This document shows positions 40,839 to 50,380 of a stretch of DNA of 64,000 bases, piece by piece. The notes beneath the pieces are model-generated. The model did no database searches. It was given only the letters and a program-made list of their open reading frames with translations, and was not told where the DNA came from. The number at the start of each line of letters is the position of its first letter. Position 1 is the first letter of the stretch. This DNA comes from Nocardioides yefusunii (lineage in GTDB: Bacteria; Actinomycetota; Actinomycetes; Propionibacteriales; Nocardioidaceae). The stretch covers positions 248,001 to 312,000 of the forward strand of contig NZ_CP034929.1 in assembly GCF_004014875.1 (NCBI RefSeq), given 5' to 3'. The position numbers and the translations under genes were made by a program.

Positions 40839-41747
40839 TCATTGCCTCCGGGCCGCTGCGCGCACAGCGCGGACGGCATCGGCTGGATGCAGCCGACCGC
40901 CGTCACCGGCACGGCCCAACGCTCGGACCTGGGTGGCGCCGGGGCCGTCGGCGAAGAGCACCGCACCGACCTGCTCGGGCGTCGCGCCGTCGACGACGAG
41001 CCCGTCGCCGTGGCGTTCGACCAGCCAGCTCTGTGCGACCAGCAGGGTGCGGGCGGTCTCGAGGTCGTCCGTCTCGACGTAGGTCCGAGGGGTTCCGGGG
41101 GCCAGGAACGTCGCGATGGCGCCCTCACGGACCACACGGCCGCGGTCCATCTCGACCACCTGGTCCACCAGCGGTGCGACGGCGTCGAGGTGGGAGGAGG
41201 AGAGCAGCACGGCGCCGCCTCGGTCGGCGTGCTCGCGCAGTAGCCCTTGGACCCACCCCACGTCTCCCGGTTGCAGTCCGGCGAGTGGTTCGTCGAGCAC
41301 GAGGTGGTGAGGGTGGCCGACGGTCGCGGCGGCGATGCCGAGGCGCTGGCGCTGTGACGTCGAGAGGTCCTTGACGAGTTGGTCCGGGACGTGGGTGAGG
41401 TCGGCCAGGTCGAGGAGTTCGCCGACGCGGGAGCGCGGGGCGCCGGCCAGGGCGCGCACGTACTTCAGGAAGGACCTGGGCGTGAGGCGATCAGGGATCT
41501 GCTCGCTGCCCAAGAACGACCCCACCGTGCGAGGCGGGTCGGCGGCGTCGGGCAACGTCGTGCCGTCGAAGGTCACAGCTCCCTCGTCGGGGCGAACGAC
41601 CCCGGCGACGATGCGCAGCAACGTGGAGGCACCTGCGCCGAGTGGCCCGACAATGCCGGTCACCGCTCCGTCGCGGGCGGAGGTCGAGACCCGGTCGAGG
41701 ATGCGTCGGTGCTCGTAGGTCTTCGTCACCCGCGACACGTTGATCAC
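40839..41747 (-). CDS. ABC ATPase with degenerate Walker A and signature
   Basis: A 302-residue ATP-binding-cassette protein. Walker A reads GPLGAGAST (residues 34-42), with Ala40 (codon GCC) where lysine is invariant. The signature is LSTSQ (128-132) instead of LSGGQ. Walker B LVLDEP (Asp152, Glu153) and the switch His (SSSHLD) are intact. ATP hydrolysis at the usual site should be badly impaired. A C-terminal extension of about 90 residues follows the cassette. GTG start with GAGGGAGAG upstream. Partner of the permease-like protein; divergent from the large repeat protein gene. Confidence 0.85.
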   Translation of the reverse strand: MINVSRVTKTYEHRRILDRVSTSARDGAVTGIVGPLGAGASTLLRIVAGVVRPDEGAVTFDGTTLPDAADPPRTVGSFLGSEQIPDRLTPRSFLKYVRALAGAPRSRVGELLDLADLTHVPDQLVKDLSTSQRQRLGIAAATVGHPHHLVLDEPLAGLQPGDVGWVQGLLREHADRGGAVLLSSSHLDAVAPLVDQVVEMDRGRVVREGAIATFLAPGTPRTYVETDDLETARTLLVAQSWLVERHGDGLVVDGATPEQVGAVLFADGPGATQVRALGRAGDGGRLHPADAVRAVRAAARRQ

Positions 41748-42020
41748 TGTGGCTCTCCCTCGCTCCGGTTCGCGACGCTAGCGAAAGGAAGCCGTCGGGA
41801 GGTGTCGTTGCCGCTCCGCGGACGACTTCTCGTCGGAGGGGAATGCGCTGCTGATGCACATCTACCTGGAAGGGGAGCGCAACGGGTCATGGCTGCCCCG
41901 GCGGAGCAATGTCACAGAATCATCACAGAAGTGGTGCATCAGGCACCGCTCGCGCGCCGCACCGAGGTGCGTGCGTCCATGTCGCAGCCCCGCCAGGCTG
42001 CATCCCCCGACAGGAGAACG

Positions 42021-45000
42021 ATGGAACGCCATCGCGGCGCGCTCAGGCGCGCCCTGGGAGCGATGACGAGTGCAGCAGTCCTGGTCGGAGCGATGGCGAG
42101 CGTCCCCGCGCTCGCCGCTCCCACCACTGTGGACGACTCGTCGGACACCCCCTTCACCACCACCTCCGCCGCCGCCGTCGCCCCGACGGCCCCCGGCACC
42201 CGGTCCGGCAACGACGTGGTCACCTGCGTCGGTCCGACCGGCGAGGTCACGACCTCGATCGCGTGGCGAGCCGCCGTCGACGGACGAGCAGTCACCGTCA
42301 ACGCCTACGGTGCCGATGACCTGACTCGCGGCATGAAGTTCGACATCCGTGCCACAGCCACCGTGGACGGCGAGACCGTACGGCTCTCCGGCGCGGTCGG
42401 TGCAGACGACGACCGCGCCCCGACCACACTGGGCGGTGAGCGCACTGCGGACGCCAGCGCCGGAACGATCACTCTGAATGAGTGGCTCATTCGCACCTTC
42501 GAGGACGACGGCCTCGTCATGCCGTACACGTGTGCCCCGACCGGCAGCCCGGACCCGATCCAGGCGGACGCGGGCTCCCCGACTGAGCCCGGGACCCCGG
42601 CGCAGGCTGAGGGCCGAGCCAAGGCCGGCACCGGGGCCAGCGCCCAGGCGTTGGTGGCCTCGCCCACGGTACGTGGAACCATCGCCCTTCCGGCCCCGAG
42701 CGAGTACGGCTCGGTGACTGTCGACGTCTACCGTCGCGTGATCGACGAGTGGGACGACAGCGCGTACTACGAGTGGTACGACTGGCTCTGGTTGCCTGCG
42801 TGGGACGCGACGTCCGTCGACTACGGCTTCGATCTCCCCACCGGCTCCTATCGGATCGGCGTGCGCAGCGATAGCGGCGACTGGCCGACGACCTTCAACG
42901 GAGGCGCGACGCGTCTGGGATCGGCTGCCGACATCGCGGTCGACGATGCGTCGACGACAGTGGTCGACTTCGCTCCGCAGCTCGCTGCGCGGGTGCAGGG
43001 CACCATCGTGATGACCGGGGAGCGCGACGCTCGGATGCCGGACCCGGGCGCGTACGTGCGCCTCACCCGCGTCGGCGACGCGAGGGACTGGGATTCCGTC
43101 GCGGTGGACGAGGACGGCTCGTTCGCCTTCGGCTCGCTGCACGCAGGTGAGTACTACCTCACCGTCGAGTCGAAGACTGCTGCGTTCCCCTCGCGCGACA
43201 ACGTCCGACGGGTCACGCTCGCACCGGATGACCTCGTCGACGATGTCCGGGAAGAGGTCGTGCTCAACCCGCTCCTCAGCGGTCGTGTCACCAACTCCGC
43301 GGGCGCGCCCCTGCAGTGGGCCGGTGTCTCGGCCTCGACGGTCGGGGAGGACGAGGACGGGTACGTCGCGCCTCTCGACGGTCGCTACACCACGACCGAC
43401 GAGGACGGCCGCTACGCGCTCTTCGCTCCGCGATCCTCTGAGCAGGTCATCGAGTTCCACGGCACAGACGAGTACGTCGGCCGTTACTACGGCGGCGGCA
43501 CCTCGTGGGTCTCCGCGGAGCGGGTGTCGGTCGGTGAGAGGTCGGTCGGCCAGATCAACATGGTTCTGCTGCGCGGGGCCAAGATCACCGGTCGTGTGAT
43601 CCTGCCGGACGGACACTCGGTCGAGGACGTCCGGGTCACTGCTCGTCGTCTCGACGAGGAGTCCTACACGGATTACTACGAGTACTCGCTCGACTGGGGG
43701 CAGGAGACCGAGTTGGCCGAGGACGGTAGCTACGTCCTGCGGGGGCTGGAGCCCGGGCGTTATGCGGTCGAGTTCAGAGGAGGCTGGGGCAGCTCTCTCC
43801 TCGAGGTCTTCCACGACGGTTCCACGGACGTGGGGATCGAAGGCCTGATCATCGTCGAGGCGGAGTCGGTCACAGAGCTTCCTCCGGTGACCATGGTGGC
43901 TGGTAGCACGGTCTCCGGATCCGTGGTTGTTCCAGAGGGGACGGAGCTGAGTGAGCTCTTCGTCGACCTCTATCGCGTCGAGGACGGCGAGTCGCGTCAC
44001 GCAGGTGGCACCTGGGTCGTCGACGACGGGACGTGGACCGTCCTTGGTCTGGGCGCAGGTGACTACGTCGTGAGGGCCTCGCCCGACGCGTACTACTCCG
44101 AGGTGCTTGCGACCTACTACGGCGGCAGTACGTCCCTGGAGGACGCCAAGGTCGTGACCGTGGGGAGCGGAGGCGCGCTGACGGGTCTCGAGATCGTCAT
44201 GGCGACCGCGGGCCGGTTCGTGGTCAGGGCCGAGATGCCTGAGGGCGTGGATCTGGACGACGTCCGAGTCACGCTCTCTGACGACGAGTACATGGACATG
44301 ACGCAGTGGTGGGACGCAGATGCCGGCGAGGCGGTCTTCCGCGGTGTGCGGCCCGGTCGCTACGTCGTGCAGTTCTCCGGCGGCGGACTGCTCCCGGAGT
44401 TCGTGGGCGGGACTCGTCTCCGTGACGACGCGACCTGGTTCCCGATGGCGGCAGGAGGGGCCGTCGAGGTCGAGGGTCGGCCCGTCATGGGTGGGCGTGT
44501 GAGCGGGACGGTCGCCTCCCGTGGCGGCTCGGAGCGTCCGCTCGAAGTGAGCCTGATGACCATGGAGGACGAGGGGTGGTACTACCATGTGACGCAGGAC
44601 GTGGAGATCGGCGAGCCGTTCAGCTTCGGTGGGCTGGAGGCCGGTACCTACACGGCCCGGCTCTCCGACGCGTGGAACGGCGAGGTCTACGCCTGGTACG
44701 GCGGCAGCAGCGGCAGCACCGCGCAGTCCTTCGACGTCGCACGTGGACAGAGGCTCGAAGGCATCGACCTGGTCCTGCCGGAGTTCGGTGCGGCTGCTGG
44801 CACGCTCGTCGTCCCCGAGGGACTGGACCCGGACGACTTCGCAGTCGTGGCTCACCGGTGGGACGGGACAGAGTGGGCCTGGGGCATCCGGATCCACCCC
44901 GACGAGGAGGGCCACTGGGCTGCTTCGCTGTTCCCCGGCACCTACCGGTTCATCGGCTACAGCCACCACCACGAGTTCGTCCTCAGCGACTCCGACGCAC

Positions 45001-46121
45001 TGGCGGCCGCGACCGACGTCGAGGTGAGCCCCGAGTCGCCGGCCGACGCCGTCACGGTGCAGATCGAGCAGGGACGCCTCTCCGGCCACGTCACCTTCCC
45101 CCGGGAGGGCGGCGGAACGGGGTACGTCAGGATCGAGCGACGGGTTCCCGGGGAGGACGCCTGGGTCGAGACCTCCGTCGAGGTCGACGACGAGGGGAAC
45201 TGGACCGCGTGGGGTGCTCCTGCCGGTGTCTACCGGATCGCCTACGACGGTGACCGTTGGCTGCCCCTGACCTGGCTCGGCGGCAACGACCGGGTCGGAG
45301 CCACCTTGGTCACCCTCGCATCGGGCGAACGCCGCGACGACCTCGACATCACGGTCAGGAACGGCGCGACCCTGAGCGGCCGGTTCAACTTCGAGGTGGC
45401 TCCGGGCGAGCTCGGGTACCGGTACGCCCACGTGGTCCTGATGCAGCGGCAGAGCGACGGCACGTGGGACGACATCCGCACCTTCCCCGACGCGCAATGG
45501 GATCCCGTCGTGTTCTCCGGGCTCTCTCCGGGCACCTACCGGCTCCGCGGGGAGGGGGCGCATCCGTTCCGCTCCTACGCCGGCTACTACGGAGGTGTCA
45601 CCTTCGAGGAGGCCATCGACATCGAGATGGGCACGGAGACCGTCAACCTGGGCACCGTCCTGGTCCTGCTCGCGCGGGACCTGAGTGATGAGGACGATCC
45701 GGTTGGGCCGAGCCCTGAGCCGAGCCCTGAGCCGACGCCTGAGCCGACGCCCACGCCTGAGCCCGAGCCGAAGCCGACCATCGAGCCGAAGCCCACGGCG
45801 AAGCCGGTTCCCAAGCCGGTGGTGAAGGTGGTCAAGCTCTCTGCCAAGCCCAAGGTCACTGGGACGGCGAAGGTCGGCAAGACCCTCAAGGTGTCGAAGG
45901 TGAAGGTGAAGTCCACTGACGCGAAGGCGAAGGTGACGATCACCTACCAGTGGCAGACGAAGAAGGGCAAGAAGTTCGTCAAGGTCAAGGGCGCCACGAA
46001 GTCCAAGCTGAAGTTGACGAAGAAGCTCAAGGGCAAGCAGGTGCGTCTGCGGATCACGGTGAAGGCCAAGGGCCACACCACGCTCGTGCACACCACTGTG
46101 TGGAGCAAGAAGGTCGCCTGA
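42021..46121 (+). CDS. Large modular secreted protein A, about 10 repeats
   Basis: A 1366-residue exported protein. Residues 1-31 are a Sec signal (cleavage after ALA). From about 200 to 1225, about ten beta-sandwich modules recur every 91-106 residues; each ends in a YYGG-like turn (clear at about 491, 701, 894, 1191) followed by a hydrophobic strand, as in carboxypeptidase-regulatory-like/CNA-B-type folds. A Pro/Glu/Thr/Lys linker (1227-1271) leads to a basic Ig-like C-domain (1273-1366, [20 protein letters not shown]). No LPXTG or membrane anchor. ATG has GGAG 6 nt upstream. Likely a cell-surface or matrix protein; ligand unknown. Confidence 0.87.
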   Translation: MERHRGALRRALGAMTSAAVLVGAMASVPALAAPTTVDDSSDTPFTTTSAAAVAPTAPGTRSGNDVVTCVGPTGEVTTSIAWRAAVDGRAVTVNAYGADDLTRGMKFDIRATATVDGETVRLSGAVGADDDRAPTTLGGERTADASAGTITLNEWLIRTFEDDGLVMPYTCAPTGSPDPIQADAGSPTEPGTPAQAEGRAKAGTGASAQALVASPTVRGTIALPAPSEYGSVTVDVYRRVIDEWDDSAYYEWYDWLWLPAWDATSVDYGFDLPTGSYRIGVRSDSGDWPTTFNGGATRLGSAADIAVDDASTTVVDFAPQLAARVQGTIVMTGERDARMPDPGAYVRLTRVGDARDWDSVAVDEDGSFAFGSLHAGEYYLTVESKTAAFPSRDNVRRVTLAPDDLVDDVREEVVLNPLLSGRVTNSAGAPLQWAGVSASTVGEDEDGYVAPLDGRYTTTDEDGRYALFAPRSSEQVIEFHGTDEYVGRYYGGGTSWVSAERVSVGERSVGQINMVLLRGAKITGRVILPDGHSVEDVRVTARRLDEESYTDYYEYSLDWGQETELAEDGSYVLRGLEPGRYAVEFRGGWGSSLLEVFHDGSTDVGIEGLIIVEAESVTELPPVTMVAGSTVSGSVVVPEGTELSELFVDLYRVEDGESRHAGGTWVVDDGTWTVLGLGAGDYVVRASPDAYYSEVLATYYGGSTSLEDAKVVTVGSGGALTGLEIVMATAGRFVVRAEMPEGVDLDDVRVTLSDDEYMDMTQWWDADAGEAVFRGVRPGRYVVQFSGGGLLPEFVGGTRLRDDATWFPMAAGGAVEVEGRPVMGGRVSGTVASRGGSERPLEVSLMTMEDEGWYYHVTQDVEIGEPFSFGGLEAGTYTARLSDAWNGEVYAWYGGSSGSTAQSFDVARGQRLEGIDLVLPEFGAAAGTLVVPEGLDPDDFAVVAHRWDGTEWAWGIRIHPDEEGHWAASLFPGTYRFIGYSHHHEFVLSDSDALAAATDVEVSPESPADAVTVQIEQGRLSGHVTFPREGGGTGYVRIERRVPGEDAWVETSVEVDDEGNWTAWGAPAGVYRIAYDGDRWLPLTWLGGNDRVGATLVTLASGERRDDLDITVRNGATLSGRFNFEVAPGELGYRYAHVVLMQRQSDGTWDDIRTFPDAQWDPVVFSGLSPGTYRLRGEGAHPFRSYAGYYGGVTFEEAIDIEMGTETVNLGTVLVLLARDLSDEDDPVGPSPEPSPEPTPEPTPTPEPEPKPTIEPKPTAKPVPKPVVKVVKLSAKPKVTGTAKVGKTLKVSKVKVKSTDAKAKVTITYQWQTKKGKKFVKVKGATKSKLKLTKKLKGKQVRLRITVKAKGHTTLVHTTVWSKKVA

Positions 46122-46139
46122 CCTGATTGTTCGTCGTGG

Positions 46140-46178
46140 ACGGGAGCCCTCGGACCTGTGTGGTCCGGGGGCTCCCGT
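46140..46178 (+). terminator. Terminator after repeat protein A
   Basis: A 17-bp stem with one wobble (46140-46156 with 46162-46178, arm ACGGGAGCCC) around TGTGT, 18 nt after the stop codon. Confidence 0.8.
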
Positions 46179-46294
46179 GCGTCTGGGGCACGGTCCTCGG
46201 TGGACTGAGTAGCGGCGCTCATGGCGTTCGCCGCCGCTCTCTCCTAGCGTCGGCGGAGAGCCGGGCCGCGGGCCCGCACGGGGGAGGAAGCTCG

Positions 46295-47380
46295 ATGGGA
46301 CGACGTTCTACGCAGAGAAGTTCGGCGAAGACAGGGGCTGCGGCGACTGCACTGCTGCTCGTGGTGACGGGGTTCAGCGCCGGCGGTGTGGGGCAGGCGG
46401 CGGAGCCGGGCGCGACCGCGACGATGTCGGGCCGGGTGAGCGTCCCTGCGGGCGAGTCGGTCACCGCGGTCCTGGTGCATGTCCGGAGTCAGGCGGTGGA
46501 CGGGGTCCGTCCCTCGGTCCCGGACCCGTCCCCGGTGAGGCCTGCGGCCGACGGCAGGTGGAGCGTCGCCGGTCTGGGCGCCGGGACCTACCGCGTCGAG
46601 TTCGAGACCCGTCCCGAGAGCAACGTGCTCGGTGAGTGGTACGGCGACGGGCGCTGGTCGGGAGAGGCCAAGGACGTCGTGGTGCCCGACGGGGGCAGGG
46701 TTGCCGGTGTGGACGAGGCCCTTCCAGCGGGCGCCGTCGTGACCGGGACGGTGCGTGCCGCGTCGGGGGCCCCGGTCGAAGGGGTCTGGGTTCTCCCGTT
46801 CGAGGAGAACCACTTCTACGGGGTCCAGGAGTTCTCGATGGTCGCCGGTGCGTACACCGACCATCAGGGCCGCTACACCCTCAAGCGTCTCCGGGGCGTC
46901 AACCACCGGATCGAGGTCGCTGACCTGCACGGGCGCGGGTACGGGCGGTCCTTCCTCGGCGGTGGGCGGACCTTGGCCCAGGCGCGTGACTTCGCGTTGG
47001 TCGCGGGACGCGTCCACACCGGATTCGACCACCGGTTCGCCGTCGGCCCGGGGTCGGAGAAGCCGCGCGTGGAGCCCGGTCCGAAGCCGAAGCCGAAGAA
47101 GATCGTCGTCCGGACGAAGCCGAAGGTGAGCGGCAAGCTCGCGATCGGTCGGACGCTCACAGCGACCCGGGGCGCCTACACGCCGGGCGCAGCGAAGGTC
47201 ACGTTCCAGTGGCAGGTGAAGAAGGCCACCAAGGCCGTCGCGGTCAAGGGCGCGAAGACGTCGAAGCTGAAGCTGACGAAGAGGTTCAGGGGCAAGCAGG
47301 TGCGGGTGCGGGTCACGGTGAAGGCCAAGGGCCACGCCACGCTCGTGCGCACGACGGCGTGGAGCAAGAAGGTCGCCTGA
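46295..47380 (+). CDS. Modular secreted protein B, 2 repeats
   Basis: A 361-residue exported protein related to protein A. Signal sequence to about residue 35 (AAATALLLVVTG core, GQAAEP end). Two modules have the family turn (EWYGDGRWSGEAKDV and SFLGGGRTLAQA). A short Lys/Pro linker leads to the basic Ig-like C-domain, with YQW as FQW and the same ending TTAWSKKVA. Start ATG with GGAGG 7 nt upstream. TAGCGT (46245-46250) is a possible -10. Confidence 0.85.
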   Translation: MGRRSTQRSSAKTGAAATALLLVVTGFSAGGVGQAAEPGATATMSGRVSVPAGESVTAVLVHVRSQAVDGVRPSVPDPSPVRPAADGRWSVAGLGAGTYRVEFETRPESNVLGEWYGDGRWSGEAKDVVVPDGGRVAGVDEALPAGAVVTGTVRAASGAPVEGVWVLPFEENHFYGVQEFSMVAGAYTDHQGRYTLKRLRGVNHRIEVADLHGRGYGRSFLGGGRTLAQARDFALVAGRVHTGFDHRFAVGPGSEKPRVEPGPKPKPKKIVVRTKPKVSGKLAIGRTLTATRGAYTPGAAKVTFQWQVKKATKAVAVKGAKTSKLKLTKRFRGKQVRVRVTVKAKGHATLVRTTAWSKKVA

Positions 47381-47411
47381 GGCTCCATGCTTCCCGCCTG
47401 CGGTGACGACG

Positions 47412-47450
47412 ACGTCCCCGGTCCGTACCTCTGGTGCGGGCCGGGGACGT
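47412..47450 (+). terminator. Terminator after repeat protein B
   Basis: ACGTCCCCGGTCC (47412-47424) pairs with 47438-47450, one wobble in 13 bp, followed by TTGTTCTTGT. The T-rich tail makes it a canonical intrinsic terminator. Confidence 0.85.
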
Positions 47451-47513
47451 TGTTCTTGTCGACACTTACCGCACAGTTAACCCGGGCGTAACAGGCGCGT
47501 TCTGCGCCCTTCT

Positions 47514-47528
47514 TGTTCGCAAAGAACA
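47514..47528. promoter_or_regulatory. Candidate operator upstream of desaturase operon
   Basis: TGTTCGCAAAGAACA: inverted arms with a 5-nt spacer, 69 bp upstream of the ferredoxin reductase start. Same arms and spacing as at 39865-39879 before the PucR-type gene. Confidence 0.5.
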
Positions 47529-47596
47529 AAAAAGAGGGTGAAGGTTCACTTCCTCAGGTCGAGAAAAACGGCTTCTGTCGACGCAGACTGTTCATC

Positions 47597-48769
47597 GTGA
47601 CCGCTACTGCATCCGAGCCCATCGCCCCGGCCCCCGCTGCCGCCGACGTGGACCCGCGCGCCAACTCCGGACGCAAGCCGCGCCTGCGCGACCGCGCCGT
47701 CAAGCTGGTCGAGGCGGCCACCACTCCGTTGATGCCGGCCGACTACATGGACCTCTTCGCCCCGCTCCGTCCCGGCGCCGAGCTCCGCGGACGCATCATC
47801 AGCGTCACCCCCGAGACCGCCGACGCCGCCACCATCGTCATCCGTCCGGGCGCAGACTGGGCCGGCCACGTGCCCGGCCAGTACGTCCGCGTCGGCATCG
47901 ACGTCGAGGGCGTCCGCCTGTGGCGTGCCTACTCGCTGACCCACGGTCCGCGCGGCGACAAGAACATCTCGATCACCGTCAAGGCCGTGCCCGACGGTGT
48001 CGTCTCCCATCACCTCGTGCACCGCTGCCCGGTCGGCAGCCTGGTCCACCTCGAGCCCGCCGCCGGCGAGTTCGTCATGCCCGACGTCAACGGCGGCAAG
48101 TACCTCATGGTCACCGCCGGTTCGGGCGTCACTCCGGTGATCGGCATGCTGCGCAACCTCTTCCCGGTCGCCGACTCCGGCGTCGTGAGCCTGGACCGCA
48201 GCAAGAACTTCGACATCACCGTCATCCACGTCGCGCCGTCCGAGCCCGACTCGATCTTCCTGCGCGACCTGCAGGCGCTCGACGCCGCCGGCAAGATCCG
48301 CCTGATCGCCCGCTACGACGACACCCACGGCTTCCTCGACGTCAACGACATTCCGTCGATGGTCCCCGACGTCGCCGAGCGCATCACCCTGGCCTGTGGT
48401 CCCGGTGGCCTGCTCGACGCCCTCGGTGAGCACCACGCCCGCCACGGCCTGCCGCTGATCGTGGAGCAGTTCCGCACCAGCCGCGTCGAGGCCGGCGAGG
48501 GCGGCACGGTCGTCTTCGAGAAGTCCGACGTGACCCTCGAGATCGACGGGGCCACCACCCTGCTCGACGCCGCGGAGGAGGCCGGGATGCTCATGCGTTC
48601 GGGCTGCCGCATGGGTCTCTGCATGGGATGCCTCGTGCCACTGGAGGAGGGCACCGTGCGCGACCTGCGCAACGGCGACCTCACCACCGCGGTCCCCGGT
48701 GAGTCCGGCGCGGTCAAGATCCAGACCTGCATCTCCTCGCCCGCCGGCCCCTGCCGCATCTCCAAGTAA
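47597..48769 (+). CDS. Ferredoxin reductase for acyl desaturase (Rv3230c-like)
   Basis: A 390-residue oxidoreductase: FAD-binding barrel with RAYSLT, NAD(P)-binding domain with GSGVTPVIGM, and a C-terminal plant-type [2Fe-2S] domain with Cys337, Cys342, Cys345 and Cys378. It passes electrons from NAD(P)H through flavin and iron-sulfur to the desaturase encoded next, as Rv3230c does for DesA3. GTG start with CAGACT 7 nt upstream (leaderless type). 76 nt separate it from the desaturase gene. Confidence 0.93.
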   Translation: MTATASEPIAPAPAAADVDPRANSGRKPRLRDRAVKLVEAATTPLMPADYMDLFAPLRPGAELRGRIISVTPETADAATIVIRPGADWAGHVPGQYVRVGIDVEGVRLWRAYSLTHGPRGDKNISITVKAVPDGVVSHHLVHRCPVGSLVHLEPAAGEFVMPDVNGGKYLMVTAGSGVTPVIGMLRNLFPVADSGVVSLDRSKNFDITVIHVAPSEPDSIFLRDLQALDAAGKIRLIARYDDTHGFLDVNDIPSMVPDVAERITLACGPGGLLDALGEHHARHGLPLIVEQFRTSRVEAGEGGTVVFEKSDVTLEIDGATTLLDAAEEAGMLMRSGCRMGLCMGCLVPLEEGTVRDLRNGDLTTAVPGESGAVKIQTCISSPAGPCRISK

Positions 48770-48845
48770 CGCCGAGCGCGCCCACCCCAGGCGCCGCTCC
48801 CACACACTTCCGCTCCCGCATCACCATCCCGTTCGGAGGAACACG

Positions 48846-50108
48846 ATGACCGTCATCCAGAACAAGGACGCCAACCCGATCGCCCACCTGTCCAAGGAGG
48901 ACATCGCGGAGATCGGTCGCAAGCTCGACGCGATTCGTCAGGAAGTCGCTGACTCCCGAGGCGAGAAGGACGCGGCCTACATCCGTCGCGTCATCGCCAC
49001 CCAGCGTTACCTCGAGATGGCCTCGCGCGGGGTGCTGCTCTTCTCGAAGTTCCCCCCGGCCTGGATCCTGGGCACCGTCGGCCTCTCGGTCTCGAAGATC
49101 CTCGAGAACATGGAGATCGGCCACAACGTCCTCCACGGGCAGTGGGACTGGATGCGCGACCCGAAGATCCACTCCTCCACCTGGGAGTGGGACAACGTCA
49201 CCCCGTCGGAGGCGTGGAAGCACTCCCACAACGAGGTCCACCACACCTACACGAACATCGTGGGCAAGGACAACGACCTCGGCTACGGCATCATGCGCGT
49301 CGACGAGGACCAGAAGTGGTACCCGATGTACATCGTGCAGCCGGCCTGGAACTTCATCAACGCCTGCTTCTTCCAGTACGGCATCGCGGCCTACGACCTC
49401 GAGCTCGGCAAGAACCTCAAGAAGCCCAAGGACAAGCGTCCTGAGGGCTTCGCCGAAGAGGTCAAGAAGGTCAAGACCAAGATCCGCAAGCACATGACCC
49501 GCGACTACGTGATCCACCCGGGTCTCTCGCTGGTCACCGGCTCGGCTCTGGAGACCATGGCCGCCAACCTGGTCGCCAACTGGGTCCGCAACATGTGGAC
49601 CCACTCGGTCATCATGTGCGGTCACTTCCCCGAGGGCGTCGAGACCTTCGAGAAGGAGATGCTCGACGAGGACGAGTCGCGCGGCGACTGGTACATCCGT
49701 CAGATGCTCGGCTCGGCCAACATTTCCGGTTCCAAGGCCATGCACATCATGACCGGCAACCTGTCGCACCAGATCGAGCACCACCTCTTCCCCGACCTCC
49801 CGTCGAACCGGTACGCCGAGATCCGGGTCAAGGTGAAGGCGCTGTTCGAGGAGTACGACCTCAACTACCTCGAGCGTCCGCTGGTCCCGCAGGTCTACTC
49901 GGCCTGGCACAAGGTCTTCCGTCTCTCGCTGCCCAACGGCTTCACCGAGACCACCACGGTCAAGAACCTCCCCAAGCAGCTCGGTCTGCTCACCAAGATG
50001 GTCACCGGTGACAAGCGCACCCGTCGTGCGCTGCAGGCCCACCTCGACGCCAAGGTCGCCCGCAAGCGCGCCAAGGTCGCGAAGTCGGACGTCACCACCG
50101 CCGCCTGA
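48846..50108 (+). CDS. Membrane fatty-acid desaturase (DesA3-like)
   Basis: A 420-residue di-iron membrane desaturase. Three histidine boxes: HNVLHG (about residues 93-98), HSHNEVHH (125-132) and HQIEHH (308-313). Hydrophobic hairpins lie before box 1 and between boxes 2 and 3. The family inserts a cis double bond, usually delta-9, into acyl-CoA or lipid chains, adjusting membrane fluidity. ATG with GGAGGAA 4-5 nt upstream. Basic Lys/Arg-rich C-terminus. A perfect terminator follows. Confidence 0.95.
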   Translation: MTVIQNKDANPIAHLSKEDIAEIGRKLDAIRQEVADSRGEKDAAYIRRVIATQRYLEMASRGVLLFSKFPPAWILGTVGLSVSKILENMEIGHNVLHGQWDWMRDPKIHSSTWEWDNVTPSEAWKHSHNEVHHTYTNIVGKDNDLGYGIMRVDEDQKWYPMYIVQPAWNFINACFFQYGIAAYDLELGKNLKKPKDKRPEGFAEEVKKVKTKIRKHMTRDYVIHPGLSLVTGSALETMAANLVANWVRNMWTHSVIMCGHFPEGVETFEKEMLDEDESRGDWYIRQMLGSANISGSKAMHIMTGNLSHQIEHHLFPDLPSNRYAEIRVKVKALFEEYDLNYLERPLVPQVYSAWHKVFRLSLPNGFTETTTVKNLPKQLGLLTKMVTGDKRTRRALQAHLDAKVARKRAKVAKSDVTTAA

Positions 50109-50136
50109 CGCACAGCCTGAGGCATCACGCTCCACT

Positions 50137-50173
50137 GAACGCCCCCGCAGGGTTGCCACTCGCGGGGGCGTTC
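50137..50173 (+). terminator. Terminator after desaturase operon
   Basis: GAACGCCCCCGC (50137-50148) pairs perfectly with GCGGGGGCGTTC (50162-50173), 28 nt past the stop. Confidence 0.88.
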
Positions 50174-50380
50174 GTGCGTCGTGGCGCAGCACCCTCGTCT
50201 GGACCAGCCGGTTCGCCTCGGGGCTGGAACACCCGGGGCCGGTCGCGAATCCCTGCGGGAGCCTGAGCAGGCGACCTAACATCTGGGGGACCCCTGATGT
50301 TCACATCAGCGCTGGACGTCCTCGGCAACCGTGCGGGGGCGTCGCCCCGTTAGTGGCGACACGGCGATCAGGGGGATCGC
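50174..50380 (+). promoter_or_regulatory. Upstream region of repeat protein C with two small hairpins
   Basis: CTGATGT/ACATCAG (50294-50309, loop TC) and GTCGCC/GGCGAC (50341-50360) lie in the probable 5' leader. They could be regulatory RNA structure or chance in GC-rich DNA. No known riboswitch consensus was recognised. Confidence 0.3.

Noticed and set aside
41862..46091. 1409-codon minus-strand open frame opposite repeat protein A
   Set aside because: Long because of codon bias in protein A; no signal, motif or ribosome-binding site, and it crosses the promoter region of the real gene.
50174..50380. Riboswitch before repeat protein C
   Set aside because: Two small hairpins only; no match to known riboswitch cores such as c-di-GMP or ydaO types.
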